Part shown: piece by piece, positions 32,958 through 43,946 of the stretch
Layout of the letters: each line of letters opens with the position of its first letter
Position numbering within the stretch: position 1 is the stretch's first letter
NCBI RefSeq assembly: GCF_045679555.1
Contig: NC_092087.1
Coordinates: 86,849,864 to 86,913,863, forward strand
DNA length: 64,000 nucleotides
Direction: 5' to 3'
DNA from: Salvelinus alpinus
Taxonomy: Eukaryota; Chordata; Actinopteri; Salmoniformes; Salmonidae
Made by a program: the position numbers and the translations under genes
Notes under the pieces: generated by a model
The model's database searches: none
Seen by the model: only the letters and a program-made list of their open reading frames with translations
Told to the model about the DNA's origin: nothing

Positions 32958-33028
32958 GGTGGGAGATGCAACAATGGCCTTGAGAACAGCAGGGAGTGTG
33001 TTGGTGGTCTTTCTCTGGTCTGTAGCAG
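32958..33028 (+). CDS. Gene 2 exon with start codon and signal peptide
   Basis: Acceptor CTGCAG at 32957, then 16 untranslated bases and ATG at 32974. It encodes MALRTAGSVLVVFLWSVA, a typical signal peptide. Donor GTATGG, phase 1. Confidence 0.88.
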
Positions 33029-36000
33029 GTATGGTCTCATTCTTATCTTTTAGTTGCTCTGTTTATTAATCTACATACATTTATAAAAGGATAAGAATCA
33101 TAATGTTATTCTGGTGTGTTCTGTTAGGCGTCTCCACTTCACTTTAAATAGTTATCTTTCACACCTCACTGAGTGATGCTTATCTGGGGTTTCCATTCAC
33201 GCTCAAATCAGGAACTATGGCAACAAAGTGTGGACAAATCCTACCTTCAGTGTGAGCCAATAGACCTTGTCTTAATTCTTATACCATTGTGTTGTGTGAC
33301 TGTGTTTCAGTGGTACTGGGTCAGTATGGCTGGAGTGTGAAATACACAACTCAGAGTATCTGTACCTTGAAGGGGTCAACAGTGGAGCTGTCCTGCTCTT
33401 ACACATATCCCAGTGGTATAGTCACATCAACCTACTGGTTCACTGAATGGGAGACTGGTGTAGAACCTAAAGATCTAGGTCAGGACCCAGAGTATGCAGG
33501 TCGTCTGGAGTATCATGGGGATAAGGAGAAAGACTGTACCCTGAGAATCACAGACCTGAGAGAGAGAGACTCAGCTACGTACAAGTTCAGATTATTAACA
33601 GATCAGACCAGAGGGAGATATTATGGAGATCCTGGAGTCACTCTGTCTGTAACAGGTACAGTAATATGCTTTATACTGCTAGTCTGTTCAATTAATATCT
33701 ACTGTCCATTTAGGTCTAGAAATTGGATTTGTATTTATGAAACAGATTTGAGAATTAAATGTGTTTGAGAAAGTCTTGCATCATGTGATTAAACTATAGA
33801 ACAGGTGATTCAGGGTTTTAATGTTGTTATCTACTACAGCTCTACAGGTGAAGGCGACTCCTTCACATTCATTACAGAGGAATACACTGACCTGTATCAA
33901 CACCTGTACTCTGACTGGTAACCCCACCTACATCTGGTACAAGAACGGACAATATCTAGATGAGAGAACCTCCCCCCAGTACAAATATGCAGTCTTCAGT
34001 AACAGTAAAGACAGTTTTTCCTGTGCTGTAAAGGGCCATGAGGATCTCCACTCTCCTGCAGTGTGTGAGTATGAATTCAACTCAGTATTCTAGTATAACT
34101 TTTCAGATATAACTCTTCTGTCTGCTAAACAGCCTCACAGTTGTCTAACCAAACTGCAACACTTTGACAAGACAGGATGGCATAACTATTCTGGATTACT
34201 GAAACTCACGATTCCACTGTGGAAATAATGTCCTCTTTATGTTTCAGGTGTTCAGGGTCAGAGCTGCAACAGAGTGACTTACACCAAGAGGAGAATCTGT
34301 GTCTTGAAGGGGTCAACAGTGGACATATCCTGTACTTATGTTGGTAATTATTCCACCACATCAACATTCTGGTTTAGAAGTGATAAGTCGACCCCTGAAG
34401 ACCTAACCAGAGACCCAGGGTATGCAGGTCGTGTGAAGTACACTGGAAAATACAAAGGTCCCTTCACCCTGAGAATCTCAGATCTGAGAGAGGAGGACTC
34501 AGCTGAGTATCGCTTCACTTTTAAAACTCACAACTTTGAATGGGGTCATAGTTTCCCAGGAACAACTCTGTCTGTCACAGGTAATACACTACACTGTATG
34601 ATACAACTGTAAATAATATTGAACTACAGGAGAAAATAAATGAACCATCCTGTTAACACAGAGGTGTATGTGGTTTTATACATATTGTTTCAGGTCTGCT
34701 GGTGAAGGTGACTCCTGCTACAGAGGGACAGAAAACACTGACCTGTATCACCACCTGTACTCTGACTGACAACCCCACCTACATCTGGTACAAGAACGGA
34801 CAACGTCTTGATGAGCCTACTTCCCAACAACACTCTAGTAATACCCTAGTAGTGTTGGGTCATTCTGTGGACAGTTACTCCTGTACTGTAGAACACCATG
34901 AGGACCTCCACTCTCCTGCAGTGTGTGAGTGTTAATTTAATACAGTATACTGTGTGTTGGTTTCACTTTGTCCTTTGAGAACTTTTGGCATTTCTAGAAA
35001 GAACTGAGAATATAATCCAGTTGACCTCTTGTTATGTCACTGTGTTTCAGGTGTTCAGGGTCTGAGCTGCAACAGAGTGACTTACACCAAGAGGAGAATC
35101 TGTGTCTTAAAGGGGTCAACAGTGGACATATCCTGTACTTATGACAGTGGTTATGATACTGTCACATCATCACTCTGGTTTAGTCCAAAACAGAGTGACA
35201 ACTGGAAGGATGAGTTGATCCCTGAGGACCTAACCAGAGACCCAGGGTATGCAGGTCGTGTGAAGTACACTGGAACATACAAAGATCCCTTCACCCTGAG
35301 AATCTCAGATCTGAGAGAGGAGGACTCAGCTGAGTATCGCTTCACTTTTAAAACTCACTACTTTGAATTGGGTCTTAGTTTCCCAGGAACAACTCTGTCT
35401 GTCACAGGTAAGACTGCAGTGTTTGATACAACTGTATATCATATTGAATTACAGGAGAAAATATATTAACCATCCTGTTAACACAGAGGTGTATGTGGTT
35501 TTATACATATTGTTTCAGGTCTGCAGGTCAAATCAAATGTTATTTGTCACATACACATGGTTAGCAGATGTTAATGCGAGTGTAGCAAAATGCTTGTGCT
35601 TCTAGTTCCGACAATGCAGTAATAACCAACAAGTAATCTAACCTAACAATTCCACAACTACTACCTTATACATACAAGTATAAAGGGATAAAGAATATGT
35701 ACATATAAATATATCATTGAGTGATGGTACAGAACGGCATAGGTGTAGTATCTGGGATCTACATCTGTTTATATTAGTTACTATGCTGTTACTAAGCGGT
35801 GATGTATTACGACAGTGTTACGTTACTACACCTAATAGGAAATGCACACGCGCACTAGGGTGCCCGGGAACTGTAGAGCACGAGAGCTTTAGACTAAACA
35901 AAAACTAACTACTCCTGTCTCCTGCCTGGTCATTTCTCCACAACACAAATATTACAATAGGCAAGATGCAGTAGATGGTATAGAGTACAGTCTATACATA

Positions 36001-39000
36001 TGAGATGAGTAATGTAGGGTATGTAAACATTATATTAAGTGGCATTGTTTAAAGTGGCTAGTGATACATTTTTACATAATTTCCATCAATTCCCATTATT
36101 AAAGTGGCTGGAGTTGAGTCAGTATGTTGGCAGCGGCCACTAATTGTTAGTGGTGGCTGTTTAACAGTCTGATGGCGTTGAGATTGAAAAACAGCTTCTG
36201 TCTCTCGGTCCCTGCTTTGATGCACCTGTACTGACCTCGCCTTCTGGATGATAGCGGGGTGAACAGGCAGTGGCTCGGGTGGTTGTTGTCCTTGATGATC
36301 TTTATGGCCTTCCTGTGACATCGGGTGGTGTAGGTGTCCTGGTGAAGGTGACTCCTGCTGCAGAGGGACAGAAGACACTGACCTGTAGCACCACCTGTAC
36401 TCTGACTGACAACCCCACCTACATCTGGTACAAGAACGGACAGGTTGTAACTGAGAAGATGTCCCTCTATTCAGTCCTCCCTAATGCTGTAGACAGCTAC
36501 TACTGTGCTGTAAAAGGCCCTGTAGTGCTCAGCTCTCCTGCAGTGTGTGAGTACAGTACAATAGTACAGTATTCTACTCAGCAAGTATCATGTATTCAAG
36601 CAAAAGAAAAAGGTCTTACTTTATCAATCATTTTAGACAAAATCATTGTTTTACTCATTGAATATATTACTTTGACAAAATGTTTGGTATTTTACATCAG
36701 ATAAACCGAAGAACACCTCAGTGTCAGTCAGTCCCTCTGGTGAAATAGTGGAGGGCAGTTCAGTGACTCTGACCTGCAGCAGTGATGCCAACCCACCTGT
36801 GCAGAGTTACATCTGGTGGTTCAAGAAGAATGGAGGTGGCTGTCAGAGTATGACAGGACCAGAGCATGTCTTCAATCAAATCCAGTCATCTGACACTGGA
36901 GAGTACTACTGTGAGGCCCAGAATGAGATGGGGACAGACAGGTCTAGGACCATAAACATGGATGTGAAGTGTGAGTAAAGTACAGCTCAGTGTTTGAATG
37001 ATGAGTTAGTAAAACAATTATAATTAAATGAATTAGTCCTAAAGCATAACATCTCCAAATGAGTATTTGTTAACGTTTTGTGTGAGTTAGAGTTTTAGAT
37101 AGTTTTATGATATTAACAGAGAATATATTTTTGACATGTAATTTGTAAATATACTACTGTCCTACCCCTCTGACAAATTCTCCTTTACCAGATGTCCCAA
37201 AGAACACCTCAGTGTCAGTCAGTCCCTCTGATGAAATAGTGGAGGGCAGTTCAGTGACTCTGACCTGCAGCAGTGATGCCAACCCACCTGTGGACAAATA
37301 CACCTGGTACAAGAAGAATGGAGCTTCACTGACAGGATCTGAAAAGACATACAATTTCACAACCATCAGCTCTGAGGACAGAGGAGAATATTACTGTGAG
37401 GCTGAGAATAAATATGGACGTCTCAACTCTTCTTCTGTCTCTGTGGACGTTCAGTGTTAGTACACCTAACCTCATCTTTTGATCACAGGATCACATTTAA
37501 ATTCATATTTCAATCACAAGTAAAATACAATTTAAAACAATGTTACATATTGTTCACCAGATGACCCAAAGAACACCTCAGTGTCAGTCAGTCCCTCTGG
37601 TGGAATAGTGGAGGGCAGTTCAGTGACTCTGACCTGCAGCAGTGATGCCAACCCACCTGTGGACAAATACACCTGGTACTTTCAAAATGAGACTTTTCTA
37701 AATGGATTCGGACAGATGTACAACATAAGTAACTTCAAGTCTAAGGACAATGGACATTACCACTGTGAGGCCTGGAATGGAAGAGGATCTAGGAACTCTA
37801 CAGCTCTGATGATCATTTTACCAGGTGAAGAGTCATCTTATATAGTTCAACACAAAATTACATTTCAATCTCATATTAATAATTACACTTCGGCTTATCA
37901 TACTTTGTTTTATAATTATATATACATTGAGATTAGATCACATAACAAATATTGTACTATTGTACTCATATCATCCATATTTTATTATAGGGAAACAAAC
38001 AGTTCTGACTGCAGCTGTAGGAGTCATAGTGGTTGTTCTGGTTCTCATCCTCTGTCTCTCTGGACTCATGTGGTTCAGGTGAGAGATTCTTTAAAATATT
38101 ATTTCACTCTAACTTCATTTGCATTTATTCATTAATTCTTTCAATAATAAATTCATTAATTCATTAATGTGCAAACCAGGAAGAAGGCCTCCAAATCCAC
38201 CTCTGACACAAGAGACACATCAGAGAATGTACAGGTGAGTCTGTTACTATCATATTATTTGTATTGCTTTGTGGATCATTTCTACTCATTATGTCTGTTC
38301 TCTCTTTCCATCAGGGAGACTCTAGTCCAGTGTATGAAAACATCTCAGGTATGACCATGACCTCTACTGCAGCACAGACAGCAGCCACAGTCGACCAGGA
38401 TGACGTTCACTATGCCAGCGTCCACTTCTCTCGCTTCAAAAACCAGGAAGTGCCTCTGTACTCCACCGTCCAGCTGCCTCAACCCCAGAAACAGGAAGAG
38501 GATGTCCAGTACGATGCTGTGAAATTCAACTGCCCCAGTGCTGCCAACCGGTGAGACTATTCTGCCATTACAACAGCAGAGACAATTTTAGAGCATTGTG
38601 AAAACACCACATTAAAGGAGGAGTATTCATTTTTACAACCAAATTTCTATTTTTTATGTAAATGCATTGTTATAGAAAGGTCCAGACACCTTTTATTGTG
38701 ACTTCACTTGTTTTAGAGAAACTTTCCCCAACCAGCAATTCACTTCCTCATCCTCGTTGTGCAGTAGAGGCTCTGAAAAAAGATGAACAAATGCTCCAAA
38801 AACACCCAAATACGTCTTTTAGAAACAGAAAGCTCTCAGTATAGTGATGCAGGACTTTAGATGTAACAGTTGTACACATGAAAGTGTCATTCCAAACTTT
38901 ATCCACAACGTTATATTCCATTGTGTGACTCGTGCTGTTTCCCCGTCCAACTGTTCCATTCTCAGTGTATCATGCTGCTAGAACGGACGAGAAGCATCGT

Positions 39001-39704
39001 TCAAGTCTCAACAACATGGAACATAACGTTGTGGATTAAGTTCTGAATGACACATTTCATGTGTACAACATGTAAAGACCTGCATCACTACAGACTACTT
39101 AGAGCTTTTAGTTTCTAAAAGGATGTTTTGGGGTGTTTTTGGAGCCACTTACTGAACAACGAGGATGAGGAAGTGAATAGATGCTTGGGGTAAGTTTCTC
39201 TAAAACAAGTGTATTCGCCCAAAGAAAATCTGACCCTCCTATAACATTCCAGTTACATATGTTTTTAGATTTGGTTGTAAACAAGCTTTATTCTTGATTA
39301 CAGCTCATTCATATGCTGCTGCTTATTGGACGAGAAGACCATGACATCATTAATAAGTGAAAGAGTTGACCCCTAGTGGCCACTAGTGATGTCATTTCCT
39401 TACAAACCCAACAATATAATGAGAGAGTGGTGGTTTTGAGGAACTGTTCTGTGTTCCAAATGGAACTCTATTCCCTATTTAGTGCACTACTTTTCACCAG
39501 AGCCATATAGGCCTTGGTCAAAGTAATGCACTATAAAGAGTATATGAAGTTTTTTTTGAGGGGATGCAGATTCTGTTTAATTTCTGTTTCTCTCTCTTCA
39601 GACCCACGGCAGCACAAGCAGCTGAGGACTCCTCTGAGATCTATAGTAGAGTCAACAAACCCAGAAGACCTGATCACAACAAATCCAGATCCCAGAACAC
39701 CTGA
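32974..39704 (+). CDS. Siglec/CD22-like inhibitory Ig receptor (gene 2)
   Basis: A type I surface receptor, likely on leukocytes. Coding exons: 32974-33028, 33311-33655, 33840-34064, 34248-34580, 34694-34924, 35051-35407, 36334-36546, 36701-36970, 37192-37455, 37561-37824, 37991-38078, 38180-38234, 38315-38550, 39602-39704. They encode a signal peptide, three V+C2 pairs, three further C2 domains, a transmembrane helix and a tail. With these borders all phases agree and the length is 1012 residues. The tail has two canonical ITIMs (VHYASV, VQYDAV) plus YENI, YSTV and YSRV sites, implying SHP phosphatase recruitment. V domain 1 has Siglec marks: a Cys in strand B paired in position with a Cys in strand E, and Arg in KFR of strand F. 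Exon 7 is disrupted by a LINE fragment and is counted here from an acceptor inside it; skipping it also keeps frame. CD22-like is a family call, not orthology. Confidence 0.8.
33311..33655 (+). CDS. Gene 2 V-set domain 1
   Basis: Landmarks are SICTLKGSTVELSCSY, TYWFTEW, DCTLRITDL and DSATYKFRLL. B-strand and E-strand Cys plus the F-strand Arg are the Siglec pattern; the A-strand Cys could bond to the next domain. Acceptor GTTTCAG, donor GTACAG. Confidence 0.9.
33840..34064 (+). CDS. Gene 2 C2-set domain 1
   Basis: Landmarks are LTCINTCTL, PTYIWYKNG and FSCAVKG. The extra Cys (third of the domain) is suited to the interdomain disulfide known in Siglecs. Acceptor CTACAG, donor GTGAGT. Confidence 0.88.
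34248..34580 (+). CDS. Gene 2 V-set domain 2
   Basis: Landmarks are RRICVLKGSTVDISCTY and AEYRFTFKTH. The E strand reads PFTLRI without Cys, and Thr replaces the Siglec Arg, so it should not bind sialic acid in the classical way. Acceptor GTTTCAG, donor GTAATA. Confidence 0.88.
34694..34924 (+). CDS. Gene 2 C2-set domain 2
   Basis: Landmarks are LTCITTCTL, TYIWYKNGQ and YSCTVEH. It repeats the three-Cys pattern of C2 domain 1. Acceptor GTTTCAG, donor GTGAGT. Confidence 0.88.
35051..35407 (+). CDS. Gene 2 V-set domain 3
   Basis: Nearly identical to V domain 2 (RRICVLKG, DISCTY, AEYRFTFKTH) with a short loop insertion around SPKQSDNWKDE. The V2-C2 pair was therefore duplicated as a unit. Acceptor GTTTCAG, donor GTAAGA. 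Confidence 0.88.
35529..36341 (-). mobile_element. Antisense non-LTR retrotransposon 3' fragment splitting a C2 exon
   Basis: The old exon starts normally (acceptor GTTTCAG, GTCTGCAGG) and at about 35529 gives way to TCAAATCAAATGTTATTTG, the antisense end of a salmonid LINE 3' region as I recall it. It ends at about 36341 in GGTGGTGTAGGTGTCCTG. The C2 coding sequence resumes with GTGAAGGTGACTCCTGC. A solo LTR is nested inside. Reading through from the old acceptor meets a stop within 20 codons. Confidence 0.75.
35744..35956. mobile_element. Solo LTR nested in the LINE fragment
   Basis: 213 bp from TGTAGTATCTGG to AATATTACA (TG...CA, TGTA/TACA inverted ends). ATAGG is duplicated exactly at 35739-35743 and 35957-35961. 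It is the youngest of the three layers here. Confidence 0.85.
36334..36546 (+). CDS. Gene 2 C2-set domain 3, start inside LINE sequence
   Basis: The domain is intact from VKVTPAAEGQKTLTC through WYKNGQ to YYCAVKG, donor GTGAGT. Its own acceptor is separated by the 813-bp insertion. An AG in the LINE (GGTGGTGTAG at 36333) gives phase 1 and the residues GVLVKV, almost the same as GLLVKV of C2 domain 2. The pyrimidine tract is weak, so use is uncertain. Confidence 0.55.
36701..36970 (+). CDS. Gene 2 C2 domain 4
   Basis: Landmarks are LTCSSD, IWWFKK and YYCEAQ. Acceptor ACATCAG, donor GTGAGT. It is of the same subtype as the gene 1 Ig exons. Confidence 0.87.
37192..37455 (+). CDS. Gene 2 C2 domain 5
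   Basis: Landmarks are LTCSSD, TWYKK and YYCEAE. Acceptor TTACCAG; the donor is the weaker GTTAGT. Closest to gene 1 exon 4959-5222. Confidence 0.86.
37561..37824 (+). CDS. Gene 2 C2 domain 6 (membrane-proximal)
   Basis: Landmarks are LTCSSD, TWYFQN and YHCEAW. Acceptor CACCAG, donor GTGAAG. Closest to gene 1 exon 6812-7075. Confidence 0.87.
37991..38078 (+). CDS. Gene 2 transmembrane exon
   Basis: AVGVIVVVLVLILCLSGL is uncharged and hydrophobic, followed by MWFR. Acceptor TTATAG, donor GTGAGA. The absence of a charged residue argues against pairing with an ITAM adaptor. Confidence 0.9.
38180..38234 (+). CDS. Gene 2 short juxtamembrane exon
   Basis: RKKASKSTSDTRDTSENVQ, basic then Ser/Thr-rich. 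Acceptor AACCAG, donor GTGAGT. It ends at a codon border. Confidence 0.87.
38315..38550 (+). CDS. Gene 2 ITIM exon
   Basis: Contains PVYENISG, DDVHYASVHF, LYSTVQL and DVQYDAVKF. VHYASV and VQYDAV match the ITIM consensus fully, YENI could bind a Grb2-type SH2 domain. Acceptor CATCAG, donor GTGAGA. Confidence 0.9.
38555..39601. other. Last intron of gene 2
   Basis: Contains an imperfect inverted pair: AACTTTCCCCAACCAGC ... near 38720-38830 is mirrored at 39090-39210 (AACGAGGATGAGGAAGTG). The palindromic repeat is at 39454-39545. No gene is present. Confidence 0.5.
39602..39704 (+). CDS. Gene 2 last exon
   Basis: Acceptor TCTTCAG opens PTAAQAAEDSSEIYSRVNKP; the frame ends at TGA 39702-39704, inside the minisatellite that follows. 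YSRV is a further tyrosine site. Confidence 0.85.
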
Positions 39705-40112
39705 TCACAACAAACCCAGAACACCTGAACACAACAAACCCAGAACACCTGAACACAACAAACCCAGAAGACCTGAACACAAAAAACACAGAACCAAGAG
39801 GACCTGAACACAACAAACCCAGAAGAGCTGAGCACAACAAAGCAAGAAGACCTGAACACAACAAGCCCAGAACCAAGAAAACCTGAACACAACAAACCCA
39901 GAACCAAGAGGACCTGAACACAACAAACCCAGAAGACCTGAACACAACAAACCCAGAACCCAGAAGAGCTGAGCACAACAAAGCAAGAAGACCTGAACAC
40001 AACAAGCCCAGAACCCAGAAGAACTGAACACAACAAACCCAGAACTCAGAAGAGCTGAGCACAACAAAGCAAGCAGACCTGAACACAACAAACCAGAAAC
40101 AAGCAGACCTGA
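39655..40112. repeat. Minisatellite in gene 2 terminal exon and 3' UTR
   Basis: Units of AACACAACAAACCCAGAA plus GACCTG or CCTG, about 19-29 bp, about 20 copies. The stop codon is in an early unit, so most copies are untranslated. Confidence 0.9.
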
Positions 40113-41330
40113 ACACAACAAGTTTGACAGAAACCCTGTATATCTGGACCTGTCTAGTCCAACTAAGTGTTATAATAATATATCATGATATGCCATTTAG
40201 AAACACTTTTATCCAAAGTGACTTATTCTGTGTGGATCCATCTTTCATGCCGGAGGCCTCATTGGGAATTGAACCCATACACCAGGCTCTACCATCTGAC
40301 ACACAGGACTACTGTATTCACACTTAGTTGGAGAGCTGATCTAGGGTCAGCACCATGCTCTACCAACACACAGGACTACTGTATTCACACTTAGTTGGAG
40401 AGCTGATCTAGGGTCAGCACCATGCTCTACCAACACACAGGACTACTCTATTCACACTTAGTTGGAGTGCTGATCTAGGGTCAGTTTTGCCTTTTAAACT
40501 ATGATGAATAAGAGGGGGAACCTTTTAAATAATTTTTATGTTAAATATTTTTCCATTCATTTTTTAAGTAACATGGAACAGAATCTGAAGACAATAACTT
40601 TGATTTGCATTTCTGAAATAGCCTCGATGTCCAGTTATATTTTATATGAAGGCTGAGAACATTATAAATATATGTTCTAATTTCTTCTTGATGTTCGCTC
40701 ACAGGAACAATACTTATATTCTACAGTACTGCACCATTCTGTTACATTATACAGTACTGTACTATTCTATTACATTATACAGTAATATTCTGATACATTC
40801 TACAGTCCTGTACTATTCTATTACAGTATACAGTACTGTGCTATTCTATTACAGTATACAGTCCTGTACTATTCTATTACATTATACAGTATTGTACTAT
40901 TCTATTACATTATACAGTACTGTACTATTCTATTACATTCTACAGTATTGTACTATTCTATTACAGTATACAGTACTGTACTATTACAGTATACAGTATT
41001 GTACTATTCTGTTACATTCTACAGTACTGTACTCTTCTATTACATTCTACAGTACTGTACTATTCAATTACATTCTACAGTAATATTCTGATACATTCTA
41101 CAGTACTGTACTATTCTATTACATTCTACAGTCCTGTATTATTCTATTACATTATACAGTACTGTATTATTATATTACAGTACTGTAAGATGATACACAT
41201 AATATATGTTTATTTGATATTTTCATATACATTTATTATTGGTTTTATGACAAAGTTATGGTAATATTTTGCCTCAATGTTCTGATGCAACGTTTCTTAT
41301 CACTTTGTAGTGTCTGTGAATGTAATTACT
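40113..41330 (+). other. Gene 2 3' flank module with a tyrosine-codon-like minisatellite
   Basis: An old L2 tail (CATTTAGAAACACTTTTATCC), two tandem copies of a 68-bp segment at 40310-40445 (GGACTACTGTATTCACAC) and the GAATCTGAAGACAATAAC tract follow the gene. 40725-41185 is a minisatellite of TACAGTACTGTACTATTCTA units. Its long open frame is an artefact of the repeat. Confidence 0.65.
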
Positions 41331-42370
41331 GTGATGACATGCTATTTTATTAAATCGATTACCTAACGTTTAATTGATCACGTGATTGAATTAAAACATG
41401 CAACAATTAACTCACTAATAACCTGGGGCACCATGGAAAAGCTTATTTAAAGGAGTTCCGTCTTCCGAATTAACTCTTACAGATCTAAATCTCTTCCATT
41501 TCAGTCATCTATTATTCTTTACCTCATTCAGTCTCATCTGAACTTCGTAACATTATTGGTTGTCCGCACGAACTCTGGTTTCCATAATGAATCAGCAATA
41601 TACAAATTGGCTTATTTGTTTATTTACTAAATAAATAATCACACAGAATTACATAAACAATAGATATTGGTTACTAACAATGATAGAAAAGTCCCTAGTG
41701 CACTAAGCCGATATGACAGCTTGGTAGACAAAGGAAAGGGGCGGGAAAGACAAAATGGATTCACTACACACAGTCTATAATTATATTCATTGAAATGCTA
41801 ATCCTTTGCACATGACCGGCCGCTCATTCAAGAATAATTGCAATGTTTATATATATATATTTACTCCCCTATGTCATTGTCATCTTCTCTATTTGAATCC
41901 TCGATCTTCCTATAGGGTTCCTCACAGTCTAATTTTGTCCAACTAGTAGTTGAAGAATAAATTACATTATTGTATAGTGAGAATGTGATGTCATATAGAA
42001 TGAGTGCTATGGTCTCCAATATGGTGCGGCTCTTGAGCCCCTAACTGTTGCCTGACCTTCCCAGGTAGGGGTGTCTCTATTGGGGGGCAGAGATGGGCTA
42101 GAGGTGGATGAGAGAGTGGAGACCCATGGAGGTGTACCTATTGCCCACCTAACTGTTGTCTGATTTTTTAAAACACTTTGTGGAAAACACAGGATGTAGA
42201 CGTATCTAACCCTGGGGCCTGGATCCAATTAGAAACCGTGCTAAAGCATTTAGAAGGTCATTTCCAATTGAGCCGACATCTGCTGTGTTTACCTTGAATG
42301 TGATCTCCACTAACGCAGGAACTCTGCCTTTAAATAAAAGCATTGTCTACAAGCACATTAGGATTGAATC
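41331..42370. other. No gene seen; possible old LTR
   Basis: Ordinary AT-rich sequence. 41330-41640 has a promoter-like run (CTTATTTAAAGGAGTTCC) that may belong to an old LTR, but no ends or target duplications were found. Confidence 0.3.
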
Positions 42371-42371
42371 A

Positions 42372-42595
42372 AGGCCCACATTGGATTCAGAAAGTATTCA
42401 GACACCTTGGCTTTTTCCACATTTTGTTAACTTACAGCCTTATTCTAAAATCAATGAAATTGTTTTTTCCCCCCTCAATGGACACACAAAACCCATTAAT
42501 GACAAAGCAAAAACACGTTTAAAAATGTTTGCAAACGTATAAAAAAAATATACTGAAATACCACGTTTACATAAGTATTCAGACTTGTGGTTAGT
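42372..42595. mobile_element. Tc1-like end fragment
   Basis: GAAAGTATTCAGACACCTTGG, CATTTTGTTAACTTACAGCC and TACATAAGTATTCAGAC are the end region of a salmonid Tc1 family. The transposase body is absent. A smaller piece of the same family is at 10611-10715. Confidence 0.7.
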
Positions 42596-42664
42596 TCTGT
42601 TACCTGGAATAAGTTGTCGACATGCTCCATGGGTAAATTGTTCTGCATACAGGGGTACGTTTTT

Positions 42665-42811
42665 TATATTAAACCAAGTAAGTTGACTGAACACATTCTC
42701 ATTTACAGCAACGACCTGGGGAATAGTTACAGGGAGAGGGGGATGAATCAGCCAATTGGAAACTGGGGATGATTAGGTGACTGTGATGGTATGAGGGTGA
42801 GGTTGGGAATT

Positions 42812-42845
<34 letters not shown>

Positions 42846-43110
42846 CTGATAAGTGGCATGGGATCTTTAGTGACCAGAGAGTCAGGACACCCGTTTAGCA
42901 TCCAATCTGAAAGACGGCACCCTACACAGGGCAATGTCCCCAATCACTGCCCTGGGACATTGGGATATTTTTTTAGACCAGAGGAAAGAGTGCCTCCTAC
43001 TGGCCCTCCAACACCACTTCCAGCAGCATCTGGTCTCCCTTCCAGGGACCAACCCTGCTTAGAATCAAGCCAGCAGTGGGATGCAGGGTGGTATGCTGCT
43101 GACAAACACA
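42665..43110. mobile_element. LINE 3'-region fragment (RSg-1-like)
   Basis: AAGTTGACTGAACACATTC, CACCAGGGTTAACACCCC and GACATTGGGATATTTTTT form a segment I recall as a common salmonid LINE-associated repeat. No reading frame longer than the spurious 121-codon frame is present. Confidence 0.5.
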
Positions 43111-43323
43111 TTCCCATCATACTGTATCATAGAACTTCCGGGTTGGAGCGAGTAGTCGCATTTCGCTTCGCTCCACAGGTAGTATTACATTTAATTTCAT
43201 TTCATTACAGTACAACGGTTTGATTTGTTTGATCTTAGCACTTTTTTCTTAGCTAGCTACATAGCAGTCTTTGTATCAAAGATAATTGTGTAGTTTAGAT
43301 TATTATCGAATTATCAAATCTTC

Positions 43324-43790
43324 TAACGTTGTCAACACTGCTAGCTAGCCAACTAGCCAACTTCTACCGAAACAGTACAACGGAACGATTTGATTAGTGT
43401 AGTGTTAGCTAGCTACATAGTTGTCTTTGCTGTCTTTGTATCTAAGATAATTGTGTAGTTTAGAGTAATTATCTAGCCAGTTATCGAGGTTACCTAGCCA
43501 GCTCCACTTTCAAACAAAGTCAGCTAGCCAGCTATTTTCGCCGTCCTAACGTTGTCAACACTGCTAGCTAGCCAACTAGCCAACTTCTACCGAAACAGTA
43601 CAACGGAACGATTTGATTAGTGTAGTGTTAGCTAGCTACATAGTTGTCTTTGCTGTCCTTGTATCTAAGATAATTGTGTAGTTTAGAGAATTATCTAGCC
43701 AGTTATCGAGGTTACCTAGCCAGTTATCGAGGCTACCTAGCCAGCAACACTTTCAAACAAAGTCAACAACGCAGCCACTGCTAGCTAGCC
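43324..43790 (+). promoter_or_regulatory. Tandem 5' UTR units of the L2 LINE
   Basis: CTAACGTTGTCAACACTGC and CGAAACAGTACAACGGAACG recur 223 bp apart, and a shorter partial unit precedes them. Tandem 5' UTR monomers act as internal promoters in some LINEs; that role is inferred here. Confidence 0.6.
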
Positions 43791-43946
43791 TACTTCACCA
43801 GTCAGCAGTACTGCATCACTTTAATCATTTTAGTCAATAAGATTTTTGCTACGTAAGCTTAACTTTCTGAACATTCGAGACGTGTAGTCCACTTGTCATT
43901 CCAATCTCCTTTGCATTAGCGTAGCCTCTTCTGTAGCCTGTCAACT

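Noticed and set aside
39652-40121. Minus-strand frames of 120-154 codons rich in Phe, Val and Cys
   Set aside because: They are the complement of the AACACAACAAACCC minisatellite in the 3' UTR of gene 2.
40646-41083. 145-codon Tyr-rich frame
   Set aside because: It is the TACAGTACTGTACTATTCTA minisatellite read in one frame.
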